DNA of 64,000 nt, taken from the NCBI GenBank assembly GCA_024402135.1, contig JAKSJN010000001.1:186001-250000 (forward strand), written 5' to 3'. This DNA is from Bacteroidales bacterium (lineage in GTDB: Bacteria; Bacteroidota; Bacteroidia; Bacteroidales; UBA932). The position numbers were made by a program, and so were the translations under genes. Below, in pieces: positions 16,324-24,713 of the stretch (its first letter is position 1; the number at the start of each line of letters is the position of its first letter). The notes under the pieces were generated by a model. It saw only the letters and a list, made by a program, of their open reading frames with translations. It was not told the DNA's origin and made no database searches.

Positions 16324-18762
16324 ATGGAAACAAACAACAACCAGATAAGACCACAGCAGCAGGACAGCGGCCTTGAGTTCAGCGAGATCCTTGAGCTGTT
16401 CATGCTCCACAAGAAGTGGTATGCAATATCTGTTGTTCTCTGCCTCTTCGTGGCCGCTTTCTACCTTTACCGCACTCCGAAGGACTACAGCAGAAACGAG
16501 AAAGTCATAATCGATGACAGCAACCAGTCTGCACTTGCAGCAGAGCTCAAGGGCATTTCCGGCGTAGCCGGAGGTACACGTCTCGCCGGCGCCAGCAAGG
16601 TCGAGAACGAGCTCCAGGCTATACAGTCCCCAGACCTCATGATGAGAGTGGTCGAGCGTCTCGGTCTCGAGACCAACTATATCGACAACCAGTTCCTGCG
16701 TACACGCGAGCTCTATAAGAAGACACCTTTTGAAATGACACTTGCAGGTGACAACATGGCGTCATCGTTCTCTTTCAAAGTGACAAAAAGCGGAGAAGAG
16801 GAACTCACAATAGACAGTTTCAAGATTGGCGCAGATGAGTTGAATGAGAAGACAATCACCGCCTCTTTCGGAGACACTCTCGAAACACCTGCAGGAAAGA
16901 TCATCTTTACCAAGACTTCGTACTTCGATTCATGGAAGAATCCTGTCACGGTGTCCTGGAGAAGTCCCATGACACGTGCCAAGGCTTATTGCGGCAAGTT
17001 AAATGTTGCGCTTTCAAACAAAATGTCTTCAGTCGCAGTCCTCTCTCTCACTGACAGGTTTCCTGCCCGGGCAGAGAGCATCCTGAGCACTTTGCTGGAC
17101 ATATATGACGAAACATGGGTAGACAATCTCAACCGTTCTGCACGCAACACCTCCGAGTTCATCAACGACCGTCTCATCCTCATTGAGCAGGAGCTGGGCG
17201 GCATCGAAGATGACCTTCGCAGCTACAAGACAACTAACAACCTTTCCGATGTCCATGCTGCAACCCAGACATATCTCAACGAGTCATCCCAGATGGCATC
17301 AAAGGCTCTCGAAGCCCGCAACGAGCTCTCTGTGGCGAACTATGTCAAGAGCTACATGAGCGGCGCAGAGAACGCGAATTCCCTCATTCCTTCGGGAACC
17401 GGACTTGAATCAAGCATTGAAGCACAGATCCGCGAGTACAACAACACCATGCTCCAGCGTGACAGGATGCTTGCGATCTCAAGCGACAAGAACCCTGTGA
17501 TACAGGACCTCAATGCCAGCCTGGACGCGATGAAGATATCTATCAACAGATCGATCGACAACCTCATCTCAGCCCTTTCGCTCCAGGTTGACAAATATGA
17601 CGCGCAGGAGCGTCAGATCATCGGCAGAATCTCCAACACCACCGGCCAGCAGTTCCAGCTGCTCTCGATCGAGCGTCAGCAGAAGGTAAAGGAGGAACTA
17701 TACGTGTTCCTGCTCCAGAAGCGTGAGGAGAATGAGCTTACCTCACTCGTGAACGTTGCCAACACCCGCCTTATCCAGGCGCCTAACGGATCACCTAGTC
17801 CTATCTCTCCAAGCACCGCCAAGACCGCTCTCATAGCACTGATTCTTGGACTTGGACTTCCATTCGCATGGTTCTATCTCAAGAAGACCCTCGACACTAC
17901 CATACATACCCGCAGGGATCTTCAGAATGTATCAATGCCGTTCCTTGGAGAAATCCCACAGTATGGCAAGGCTCCTAGATTCAATCTTACAGGACCTAGA
18001 GTCAACCTTGATCATTCGACGACCCAGATCATGGTCAAGCCAGGAAGCCGTGACTCGATGAACGAGGCTTTCCGAGTTCTCCGTACAAATCTCAACATGA
18101 TGGTTGGAAGTGAAAATGGATGCAAGACTCTGCTGTTCACCTCATTCAACCCGAATGCTGGAAAGACATTCATCACCCTCAACGTTGCTGCTTCTCTCGC
18201 CCTCAAGAACAACAAGGTCCTTTTGCTTGACCTCGACCTCAGAAAGGCTACCCTCAGCAAAAGTATCAAGATGAACAACGAGGGTTCCGCAGCATACCTT
18301 TCAGGAAAGTCTGACAATCTCGAGTCACTCGTCCAGAATGTTTCTGAGAATCTCTATGTTCTTTCTGTAGGCAAGCTTCCGCCAAACCCTGCCGAGCTCC
18401 TCGACTCCAGCCGTTTCCAGAATATGATCACCAAGCTGAAGTCACAGTTTGACTACATCATCATGGACAGTGCCCCTATTGACCTTGTGACCGATACCGA
18501 CCTGATTTCCAAGTACGCGGATCTCAGTGTATTCGTAGTTCGTGCAGGCATCTTTGACAAACGTTCTGTCCAGCCTATGGAGGCTGAGTACCGCAAGAAC
18601 AGGTTCAACCGCATGTGCCTTGTCCTCAATGGTGTCGACTATTCCAAGAGTGCTTCCAACAAGTACGGATACGGATATGGATACGGTTATGGTTACGGCT
18701 ATGGCTATGGCTACGGATCCGACAAGGAAGTGACAAAGAAATCATCTTCAAAGAAGGCATAA
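16324..18762 (+). CDS. Wzc-type polysaccharide co-polymerase and tyrosine autokinase with (YG)9 tail
   Basis: 812 residues. An N-terminal Wzz domain begins after a membrane segment near residues 35-52 (WYAISVVLCLFVAAFYLY). A long coiled periplasmic region follows, a second membrane segment lies near 497-515 (ALIALILGLGLPFAWFYL), and a cytoplasmic BY-kinase domain comes last, with Walker A NPNAGKT (609-615), Walker A' LLLDLDLRKA and Walker B YIIMDSAP. The C terminus has nine Tyr-Gly repeats (781-798) before a lysine-rich end; these are presumably the autophosphorylated tyrosines. It controls chain length and export together with the Wza-like and CpsB-like neighbours. The stop is 2 bases before the phosphatase start. 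Confidence 0.92.
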   Translation: METNNNQIRPQQQDSGLEFSEILELFMLHKKWYAISVVLCLFVAAFYLYRTPKDYSRNEKVIIDDSNQSALAAELKGISGVAGGTRLAGASKVENELQAIQSPDLMMRVVERLGLETNYIDNQFLRTRELYKKTPFEMTLAGDNMASSFSFKVTKSGEEELTIDSFKIGADELNEKTITASFGDTLETPAGKIIFTKTSYFDSWKNPVTVSWRSPMTRAKAYCGKLNVALSNKMSSVAVLSLTDRFPARAESILSTLLDIYDETWVDNLNRSARNTSEFINDRLILIEQELGGIEDDLRSYKTTNNLSDVHAATQTYLNESSQMASKALEARNELSVANYVKSYMSGAENANSLIPSGTGLESSIEAQIREYNNTMLQRDRMLAISSDKNPVIQDLNASLDAMKISINRSIDNLISALSLQVDKYDAQERQIIGRISNTTGQQFQLLSIERQQKVKEELYVFLLQKREENELTSLVNVANTRLIQAPNGSPSPISPSTAKTALIALILGLGLPFAWFYLKKTLDTTIHTRRDLQNVSMPFLGEIPQYGKAPRFNLTGPRVNLDHSTTQIMVKPGSRDSMNEAFRVLRTNLNMMVGSENGCKTLLFTSFNPNAGKTFITLNVAASLALKNNKVLLLDLDLRKATLSKSIKMNNEGSAAYLSGKSDNLESLVQNVSENLYVLSVGKLPPNPAELLDSSRFQNMITKLKSQFDYIIMDSAPIDLVTDTDLISKYADLSVFVVRAGIFDKRSVQPMEAEYRKNRFNRMCLVLNGVDYSKSASNKYGYGYGYGYGYGYGYGYGSDKEVTKKSSSKKA
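18664..18717 (+). repeat. Tandem repeat encoding (Tyr-Gly)9
   Basis: Nine consecutive TAY-GGN units (tac/tat with gga/ggt/ggc). Synonymous codons vary along the array, so it is not a fresh exact duplication. It encodes residues 781-798 of the tyrosine kinase. Confidence 0.9.
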
Positions 18763-18764
18763 GG

Positions 18765-19472
18765 ATGCTTTTCTTCAACAGGAAACATTCTATCACTGAA
18801 AGCGGACTCCTCAAAGGAATCACCGACAATCATTCTCACATCCTTCCGGATGTGGATGACGGGGCTGATTCTTTGGAGAAGTCCCTTTCAATTATGGCAT
18901 ACCTTGAAAGAGAAGGAGTATCCGAGCTCTGGCTGACACCACACATAATGGAAGATGTGCCAAACACCAGCGAAGATCTTAGAAACCGTTTTTCCGAGTT
19001 CCAGAAAGAGTACACAGGACCGATAAGGCTCCATCTGGCCGCCGAGTATATGCTGGATATGCTTTATGAGGAGAGGCTGGAAGCCGACGACCTTCTTACC
19101 CATGGCGAAGACCTCGTACTTCTGGAAACATCGGCCAACACTCCCCCTTTCAATCTTTGGGACCTCATCGAGCTGACGATGCATAAGGGATACAGACCGA
19201 TCATGGCCCACCCCGAGCGTTATTGCTACATGAACCCCAAAGACTACAAGAGGCTTAAAGATATGGGATGCCTGTTCCAGCTCAATCTTCCTTCAATAGC
19301 CGGAGCCTACGGAGAACACGTGCATAAAAGGGCCGAGGACATCCTTGCGAAAGGCATGTACGACATGATCGGTTCAGACTGCCATCGCCGCTCCTTCACA
19401 GAGCACCACTACAGCGAACCTGTTCTCAAGACAAAGACTCTTGATCGGTTGAAAGCCCTCGCATCCAGATAA
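18765..19472 (+). CDS. CpsB/YwqE-type tyrosine-protein phosphatase (PHP fold)
   Basis: The ATG at 18765, 2 bases after the kinase stop, gives a 235-residue protein. The longer frame upstream is only the shadow of the Tyr-Gly repeat and is rejected. The PHP metal-binding motifs are present: DNHSHILPDVDDG (21-33), a TPH segment, AHPERY, and GSDCHRR toward the C terminus. Such enzymes dephosphorylate the BY-kinase encoded just upstream, and cycling of phosphorylation is needed for polysaccharide export in known systems. It ends the export operon and is followed directly by a terminator. Confidence 0.9.
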   Translation: MLFFNRKHSITESGLLKGITDNHSHILPDVDDGADSLEKSLSIMAYLEREGVSELWLTPHIMEDVPNTSEDLRNRFSEFQKEYTGPIRLHLAAEYMLDMLYEERLEADDLLTHGEDLVLLETSANTPPFNLWDLIELTMHKGYRPIMAHPERYCYMNPKDYKRLKDMGCLFQLNLPSIAGAYGEHVHKRAEDILAKGMYDMIGSDCHRRSFTEHHYSEPVLKTKTLDRLKALASR

Positions 19473-19475
19473 AAC

Positions 19476-19503
19476 AAAAGCCTCGGATTACTCCGGGGCT
19501 TTT
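19476..19503 (+). terminator. Rho-independent terminator of the export operon
   Basis: AAAAGCCTCGGA and TCCGGGGCTTTT form a 12-bp stem with one T-G wobble around TTAC, just after the phosphatase stop codon. The A-rich 5' side gives a T-tract on the opposite strand, so it may also serve the convergent rfbD gene. Confidence 0.8.
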
Positions 19504-19541
19504 GCTATATGGTGTATCGTTGCCGGAAGCCGGTTGGCAAC

Positions 19542-20441
19542 TTACTTGAGATGCGCCATGCAGACATCCAGTGAATCAGTCCAATACGGGATTGAAATGC
19601 CAAAGGTCTCCTTGATCTTTGTCTTGTCAAGAACCGAATAGGATGGGCGGACGACCGGCGAAGGGAACTCATTGCTGTGGCACGGGCGGATATCGCACGA
19701 AGTGTTCCCCGCACGCTTGGCAATGGCTTTGGTGAAGTCAAACCACGAGCACACGCCTTCATTGCTGTAATGATAGATTCCTGTCTTTGGATAAGGTCTT
19801 GCAGCGGCCCGATAATCATCAATGACAGTCATGATCACTCCGGCAAGGTCAAGAGCATAGGTCGGAGTACCGACCTGGTCAAAGACAACATTGAGGCTTG
19901 GCTTGGTTGCAGTCAGGTTGAGCATGGTCTTGACGAAATTTCGTCCAAACTCCGAATAGAGCCATGCTGTACGGATGATTACGTGGTCGCAGCCGCTGGC
20001 GATGATATTCTGCTCGCCATGGAGTTTGGTACGACCATAAACTCCGGTAGGAGTGCCTTTTTGGTCCTCACGGCATGGTGTATTGTAAGGATCGCCGCCA
20101 AACACGTAATCTGTCGAGATATGTATGAGAAGACCTCCCCTGAGGCCGACCGCATCGGCCAGTATCTTTGGCGCTGCCGCATTAAGCGTTTCACACAACT
20201 CAGGATCGCTCTCTGCCTTGTCGACGTTCGTATACGCGGCGCAATTGACGATTATGTCAACGGACATGGCATTCACAAGCTCTGAGACCTTGGAGGCGTC
20301 TGTGATGTCCAGAATCACCGTATCCAGTCCTTCTGGATGCTCCGTAATATCCGCAAATATGTAGTTATCGGCACTTCCTGCTGCAAGGATACGCATTTCA
20401 TTGCCGAGCTGGCCGTTCGCTCCAGTTACCAGAATATTCAT
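19542..20441 (-). CDS. rfbD: dTDP-4-dehydrorhamnose reductase
   Basis: 299 residues. MNILVTGANGQLGNEM is the dinucleotide-binding start typical of RmlD, ISTDYVFGG and YGRTKLHGE carry the SDR catalytic Tyr and Lys, and WLYSEFGRNFVKTM is another RmlD block. It performs the last step to dTDP-L-rhamnose, reducing the 4-keto group after the RfbC epimerase. It is 11 bases downstream of rfbC on the same strand. rfbA and rfbB are not in this window, so the pathway must be completed elsewhere. It is close to the polysaccharide export operon. Confidence 0.93.
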   Translation of the reverse strand: MNILVTGANGQLGNEMRILAAGSADNYIFADITEHPEGLDTVILDITDASKVSELVNAMSVDIIVNCAAYTNVDKAESDPELCETLNAAAPKILADAVGLRGGLLIHISTDYVFGGDPYNTPCREDQKGTPTGVYGRTKLHGEQNIIASGCDHVIIRTAWLYSEFGRNFVKTMLNLTATKPSLNVVFDQVGTPTYALDLAGVIMTVIDDYRAAARPYPKTGIYHYSNEGVCSWFDFTKAIAKRAGNTSCDIRPCHSNEFPSPVVRPSYSVLDKTKIKETFGISIPYWTDSLDVCMAHLK

Positions 20442-20452
20442 TTTCTTGCTGT

Positions 20453-21022
20453 TTATGCCCCGAATGGGCTGTCAAAATCCTCGAGAAGCGGGTGCTTCTT
20501 GTCCTTTTCGCTCAAAATGGCTTCCTGTACCGGGATTTTCCAGTCAATCCCGAGACTGTCATCAAGCAGACTGATGCCGCCCTCCGACTGAGGAGCATAA
20601 TAGTTGTCACACTTGTACTGGAAAACAGCAGTCTGGCTGAGTACCGAGAAACCGTGTGCAAATCCATGAGGAATGAAGAACTGACGATGATTTTCCTCTG
20701 TCAGTTCAACGGCGACGTGCCTGCCATAGGTAGGACTCCCCTTGCGGAGATCCACCGCAACATCAAGTACGGCACCTCGCACACAGCGTACAAGCTTTGC
20801 CTGGGTGTAAGGTGGTCGCTGGAAATGGAGGCCGCGCATGACACCATAGCTGCTCATGCTCTCGTTGTCCTGGACGAATTTAACCTTGTCCAGTCCATTC
20901 TCTTCCAAGGCCGCATTGAAGTCCCTTTCACTGAAACTCTCGAAGAAATACCCGCGGGAATCCGCAAATACCCTTGGTTCGAGAATCAGAAGGCCATCTA
21001 TATCTGTCTTTATGATATTCAT
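20453..21022 (-). CDS. rfbC: dTDP-4-dehydrorhamnose 3,5-epimerase
   Basis: 189 residues of the RmlC cupin family. Seen: DSRGYFFESFSERDF at the N terminus, DNESMSSYGVMRGLHFQRPPYTQAK (read in parts) with the catalytic His, VDLRKGSPTYG, and FIPHGFAHGF containing the metal-like cupin histidines and catalytic neighbourhood. It epimerises C3 and C5 of dTDP-4-keto-6-deoxyglucose. It is 19 bases downstream of the NarL-type regulator gene and 11 bases upstream of rfbD, so sensor kinase, regulator and both rhamnose genes may share a transcript. Confidence 0.94.
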   Translation of the reverse strand: MNIIKTDIDGLLILEPRVFADSRGYFFESFSERDFNAALEENGLDKVKFVQDNESMSSYGVMRGLHFQRPPYTQAKLVRCVRGAVLDVAVDLRKGSPTYGRHVAVELTEENHRQFFIPHGFAHGFSVLSQTAVFQYKCDNYYAPQSEGGISLLDDSLGIDWKIPVQEAILSEKDKKHPLLEDFDSPFGA

Positions 21023-21041
21023 TTCAAAGAATTCGTTTAGT

Positions 21042-21680
21042 CTAAAGTGTTACTATGCTGGTGCGGAGGGCATAAAGGACCAGCTCGACAGAATTGTTGA
21101 TGCCGAGTTTCTTGAATATGTTGTTCTTATGTGTGTTTACAGTGCCGACACCAAGATTGAGATTCCAGGCTATCTCCTTTACCGTGAGTCCCTTGGAGCA
21201 TAGTGATATGATCTCCAATTCACGTTCTGAAAACGCTACGCCAGATTCAGCCTTTGCCTTATGTACATAGCTGATGATATGAGATATGTCAGCACCGAAA
21301 TACTGCAGTCCCATTGCGACCTGAGTCACAGCTGAACGCAGTTCCTCTGCCGGTATGCTCTTGCTGACAAAGCCGTCTACACCTAGGGCCACGACCTCTC
21401 CGATAACCTCCGGAGAGCTCTCTGAAGAAAGCATCATGATACGGATATCATCCCCACGAGACTTTAGTTCACGGACAATGTCGACACCTGAACGCCCCGG
21501 CATGATAATGTCAAGCAGAGCGACATCAGCGCTGCCAGGGACGTAGCCGGAAAGGAACTCGTCGACGCCCGACGCCTCGAACACTATCTCGATCGCCTCG
21601 TCGCCGGACAGGAGCATCTGACGGATGCCAATTCGGCACAACAGATGGTCATCGACCATTGCTATCCTTATCTTGTTCAT
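21042..21680 (-). CDS. NarL/FixJ-type response regulator
   Basis: The ATG at 21680 is chosen: it overlaps the kinase stop by 4 bases (ATGA) and places MNKIRIAMVDDH at the N terminus. The receiver domain has the acidic pair near residues 10-11, the phosphoacceptor Asp57 in ALLDIIMPGRSG, and a conserved Lys in FVSKSIPAEEL. The C-terminal LuxR-type helix-turn-helix is FSERELEIISLCSKGLTVKE followed by VGTVNTHKNNIFKKLGI. It is the partner of the overlapping TPR-containing kinase. Targets are not visible, though rhamnose genes follow directly. Confidence 0.92.
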   Translation of the reverse strand: MNKIRIAMVDDHLLCRIGIRQMLLSGDEAIEIVFEASGVDEFLSGYVPGSADVALLDIIMPGRSGVDIVRELKSRGDDIRIMMLSSESSPEVIGEVVALGVDGFVSKSIPAEELRSAVTQVAMGLQYFGADISHIISYVHKAKAESGVAFSERELEIISLCSKGLTVKEIAWNLNLGVGTVNTHKNNIFKKLGINNSVELVLYALRTSIVTL

Positions 21681-23356
21681 ACCTTCTTTATTGTGAATGA
21701 GACTTCGGTGCCAGCACCAGGTTTGCTTGAAATCGACAGATTGCCGCCGTTTCTGGCTATCATATCGCGACATACTATCATTCCCAATCCCGTACCGCTT
21801 TCGCCAGATGTGCCACGAAGTGAGGCTACAGATCCGTTCCCAAGCAGAGCGTCAATGGTTTCCTGTGACATTCCAGTGCCTGTGTCAACAACCGATATCC
21901 GCCAATACGGATTCTCATCTTTTGCAGACACATCTATACGACCACCCTCTGGAGTAAACTTCAAAGCATTGGTTGCAACATTTCTAAGGACAGTTGAAAC
22001 CATATTGAGGTCAGCCTCTGCCGAGGCTCCTTCAGGTACTATCACATTGAACACTATATTCTTTGCTGTCAATTGCTTATGCAATATCTTCTCAACATCG
22101 ATGATAACTGACGAGATATCCATTCTGACAGGTTCGACTTTCATTCTGCCAGTCTGCATTCTGGACCATGCAAGCAGGTTTTCAAGAAGGTCCTTGAGTG
22201 ACTCGGAAGATTTGTGAAGTTCCGAACACTCCTGCCTTATGACGTCAGCCGGGAGAAGATCGAAATTCTCGTCCATCATCCTCAATGCATTGTTCTGGGC
22301 GTTAACAGGATTCTTAAGGTCATGCGAAATGATGGAGTAGAAAGTATCTTTTGTCGCATTGATTTCTTCAAGCATCTGGCGGCGCCGACGTTCAAGAGCG
22401 CGATAACGGAACTGCATGAACGCAATACCTCCAAGCAGCACGGCTGCCAGCAATACAAGAACTATGACCTTCCGTTCATTCTTGATGACGGCGTTCTGTA
22501 TCTCGATCTGAGCTTCCTTCTCACGGGTATCATATTTGACCTGGAACTCATTCAACTGCTCCATGGATTCCGCCCTGAACAGTGAATCCGCGAGCTCGCG
22601 AACCTTGAGTGATGTTTCATATGCAGACTTGTAATCACCTGACTCTTCGAGCATTTTCATATGCACAAGATTCGCCTGGTGAAGTACCTGCAGCATATCG
22701 TTCTCCTCTGCAATCTCTATGCTCCTGTGTATATGCTCCTCTCCTTTGTCCTGCATACCGTGGGTAGACTCGAACAAAGCCATGTTCAGCAGCGAGACAG
22801 ACTCCGTCTCCCTGTCAGTGCCCTGGGCTGCGAGGTCACTGGCTTCACAGTATCCCTCATATGCCTCTCTCTCGCGCCCCATATCCTCATAGCAACTGGC
22901 GATGTTGAATTTTGCACTGGCAATTATATCAATATCTCCATTCTCCTCGTGATACGAAAGACTTTGATTGTACAGTTCGAGAGCCTTGTCGAAATCTCCT
23001 CTGATCTGATAGATGTTACCGATGTTTATACAAGCCGTAGATACTCCGGTCACACTTCCCATCTGCTCTGCTCCGGCACGGGCTTTTTCATAGTAGATAA
23101 GAGCACTGTCATAATCCTGCATGAAGAAGTATATGATGCCGATCTGCATCGCAGCCCTGGCCTTCAGGGACAGCTGATCCGGATCACTGTCAACCTCGTC
23201 ATACAGGCGGGTCAGCATGTCGATAGCTTCTGCATATCTGCCGGACACACACAGCCCCTGAGCCTCGTCGAAGAAGTTATCGGGATTGTCTATCCGGGCA
23301 CTTAACGGAAACGCAAGCACCAACAGATAAAGGAGGACAGAAAGCAGTCTTTTCAT
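21677..23356 (-). CDS. TPR-containing sensor histidine kinase
   Basis: The ATG at 23356 begins a cleavable signal (MKRLLSVLLYLLVLAFPLSA). The 559-residue protein continues with several tetratricopeptide repeats in the periplasm (for example TACINIGNIYQIRGDFDKAL), one membrane segment (KVIVLVLLAAVLLGGIAFM), a coiled-coil, a HisKA domain with FYSIISHDLKNPVNA, and an HATPase domain (NALKFTPEGG, GTGLGM). This is the Bacteroidetes periplasmic-TPR class. Its stop overlaps the regulator start by 4 bases. The signal sensed is unknown. Confidence 0.9.
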   Translation of the reverse strand: MKRLLSVLLYLLVLAFPLSARIDNPDNFFDEAQGLCVSGRYAEAIDMLTRLYDEVDSDPDQLSLKARAAMQIGIIYFFMQDYDSALIYYEKARAGAEQMGSVTGVSTACINIGNIYQIRGDFDKALELYNQSLSYHEENGDIDIIASAKFNIASCYEDMGREREAYEGYCEASDLAAQGTDRETESVSLLNMALFESTHGMQDKGEEHIHRSIEIAEENDMLQVLHQANLVHMKMLEESGDYKSAYETSLKVRELADSLFRAESMEQLNEFQVKYDTREKEAQIEIQNAVIKNERKVIVLVLLAAVLLGGIAFMQFRYRALERRRRQMLEEINATKDTFYSIISHDLKNPVNAQNNALRMMDENFDLLPADVIRQECSELHKSSESLKDLLENLLAWSRMQTGRMKVEPVRMDISSVIIDVEKILHKQLTAKNIVFNVIVPEGASAEADLNMVSTVLRNVATNALKFTPEGGRIDVSAKDENPYWRISVVDTGTGMSQETIDALLGNGSVASLRGTSGESGTGLGMIVCRDMIARNGGNLSISSKPGAGTEVSFTIKKV

Positions 23357-23415
23357 GCAAATCAATGGTCCAAAGCCCCCCAATAGGGGTTAACATTTTT
23401 GTTATGAGTAATTAC

Positions 23416-24621
23416 TTATTTGTTAAATAACTTGATATCAATAGACTTACCCATATCGTTGTAACCCTGGGCATTTGGATGCAGCCAATCGTTCTCATAG
23501 AGGTATTTTGGATTGAGCTGCTCCTTGTCAGACGGATCTGCAGCTATGCTTGCAAAGTCGATCACGCCATCAAACTCACCACCGTAGAGTATCCAGTCAT
23601 TGAGAATCTTGCGGCCTTCCTCGTGGTTCTTGCTATAGTAGTTATTGCCCTTGAAAGGAGCCACTGTTGCGCCATAAACGAGGATATCTTTCTTATGAGC
23701 CTTCTTGATGATGTCCTTGTAAACCTTGATGATATCCTTTGCCTTGTCAGTCGCGTCTCCCCTGCCGCCGAGGTCGTTCACACCCTCGAAGATGATGATA
23801 TAGCGAACACCTTCCTGACCGAGCAGATCGCGCTCATAACGGTCCTTGACGGTAGGACCAAGACCACCACGGAGAACACAGTTGCCACCCAGGCCGAAGT
23901 TCAGCACTGCAACGTCCTTTGTAGACTCATCGGCGAGAAGCTTGCGGCTGAGTACGTCAGTCCAGCGATTCTGCATATTGGTTGTCGAGCCGCGTCCGTC
24001 AGTGATCGAGTCGCCCATCACCGCGATTGCACACGCCTTGCCGTCCTTGCTTTCAGTCTCGATTGCATTGATGATGTACCAGTGGTCTGTACGAACTGCG
24101 TTGGTGAAATCCGTAGTGTTGCCGGTAGCGATATAAGATGTAGTACGTGAGCCAGGATGACCTGTCACGTCAGTGGAAGAAGCCGCACCGAACTGGATAT
24201 CGATGGCAACATTGTCGCGAGGATCAAGATGATACTTGATAGGATCGGATGTAACCAGTTCACCTGGTTTGATTGTAACAGACGACTTACCCTTGAACGT
24301 GAGGTAAACCATGCTTCCTGCCTCTACATCAGGTTCATAGCCGGCAGTCAAAGCATGAGATACAGCTGCCGCATTGATGGTTACCGGAGTCTTTGAGAAC
24401 TCATTGCTGAACTTGAGGCGGATCTTGTCGCCACCGATGGAAACCTGAACGATCTGGCGAATCGAATTATTGCCGAGACCAGGCTCTGGCGGGCAGTTAT
24501 GCGGCTCTACGACCTGTTCGGCAGTTGCCCATGTGCCGACCCATTTCTTGCGGGCATCAAGATTCAATGTGCTAATTGCAATGGCCACCAGGACCAGGAT
24601 AATGTCAAGTATTCTTTTCAT
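23416..24621 (-). CDS. Secreted SGNH/GDSL hydrolase
   Basis: The ATG at 24621 starts a signal peptide (MKRILDIILVLVAIAISTLN); a second ATG two codons upstream is equally possible. The mature part begins with a beta-rich region (KKWVGTWATAEQ, RLKFSNEFSKTPV). The SGNH hydrolase domain follows: AIAVMGDSITDGRG with the catalytic serine, a GLGGN block, FEGVNDLGG with the conserved Asn, and DWLHPNAQGY with the Asp-His pair near the C terminus. Family members remove acetyl groups or esters from carbohydrates. The TWATAEQ start is common in bacterial GDSL esterases of plant-polysaccharide degraders. It is divergent from the M18 aminopeptidase gene. Confidence 0.87.
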   Translation of the reverse strand: MKRILDIILVLVAIAISTLNLDARKKWVGTWATAEQVVEPHNCPPEPGLGNNSIRQIVQVSIGGDKIRLKFSNEFSKTPVTINAAAVSHALTAGYEPDVEAGSMVYLTFKGKSSVTIKPGELVTSDPIKYHLDPRDNVAIDIQFGAASSTDVTGHPGSRTTSYIATGNTTDFTNAVRTDHWYIINAIETESKDGKACAIAVMGDSITDGRGSTTNMQNRWTDVLSRKLLADESTKDVAVLNFGLGGNCVLRGGLGPTVKDRYERDLLGQEGVRYIIIFEGVNDLGGRGDATDKAKDIIKVYKDIIKKAHKKDILVYGATVAPFKGNNYYSKNHEEGRKILNDWILYGGEFDGVIDFASIAADPSDKEQLNPKYLYENDWLHPNAQGYNDMGKSIDIKLFNK

Positions 24622-24688
24622 ATGCATGGGAACTTCATGTATCTGGCGAATTTAATGTTTTTTCACGTCTTTTCAGCCAGTTTATGAG

Positions 24689-24696
24689 TATATTTG
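24689..24696 (+). promoter_or_regulatory. -7 box that decides the M18 peptidase start
   Basis: TATATTTG lies 5 bases after an in-frame ATG at 24684, so that ATG cannot be transcribed from this promoter. The start at 24714 follows 17 bases later. Confidence 0.5.
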
Positions 24697-24713
24697 TTCC
24701 AAACACAATACAT

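Noticed and set aside
18615-18764. N-terminal extension rich in Arg, Leu and Trp before the CpsB-like phosphatase
   Set aside because: It is the out-of-frame shadow of the Tyr-Gly repeat; the ATG at 18765, just after the kinase stop, gives the normal family length.
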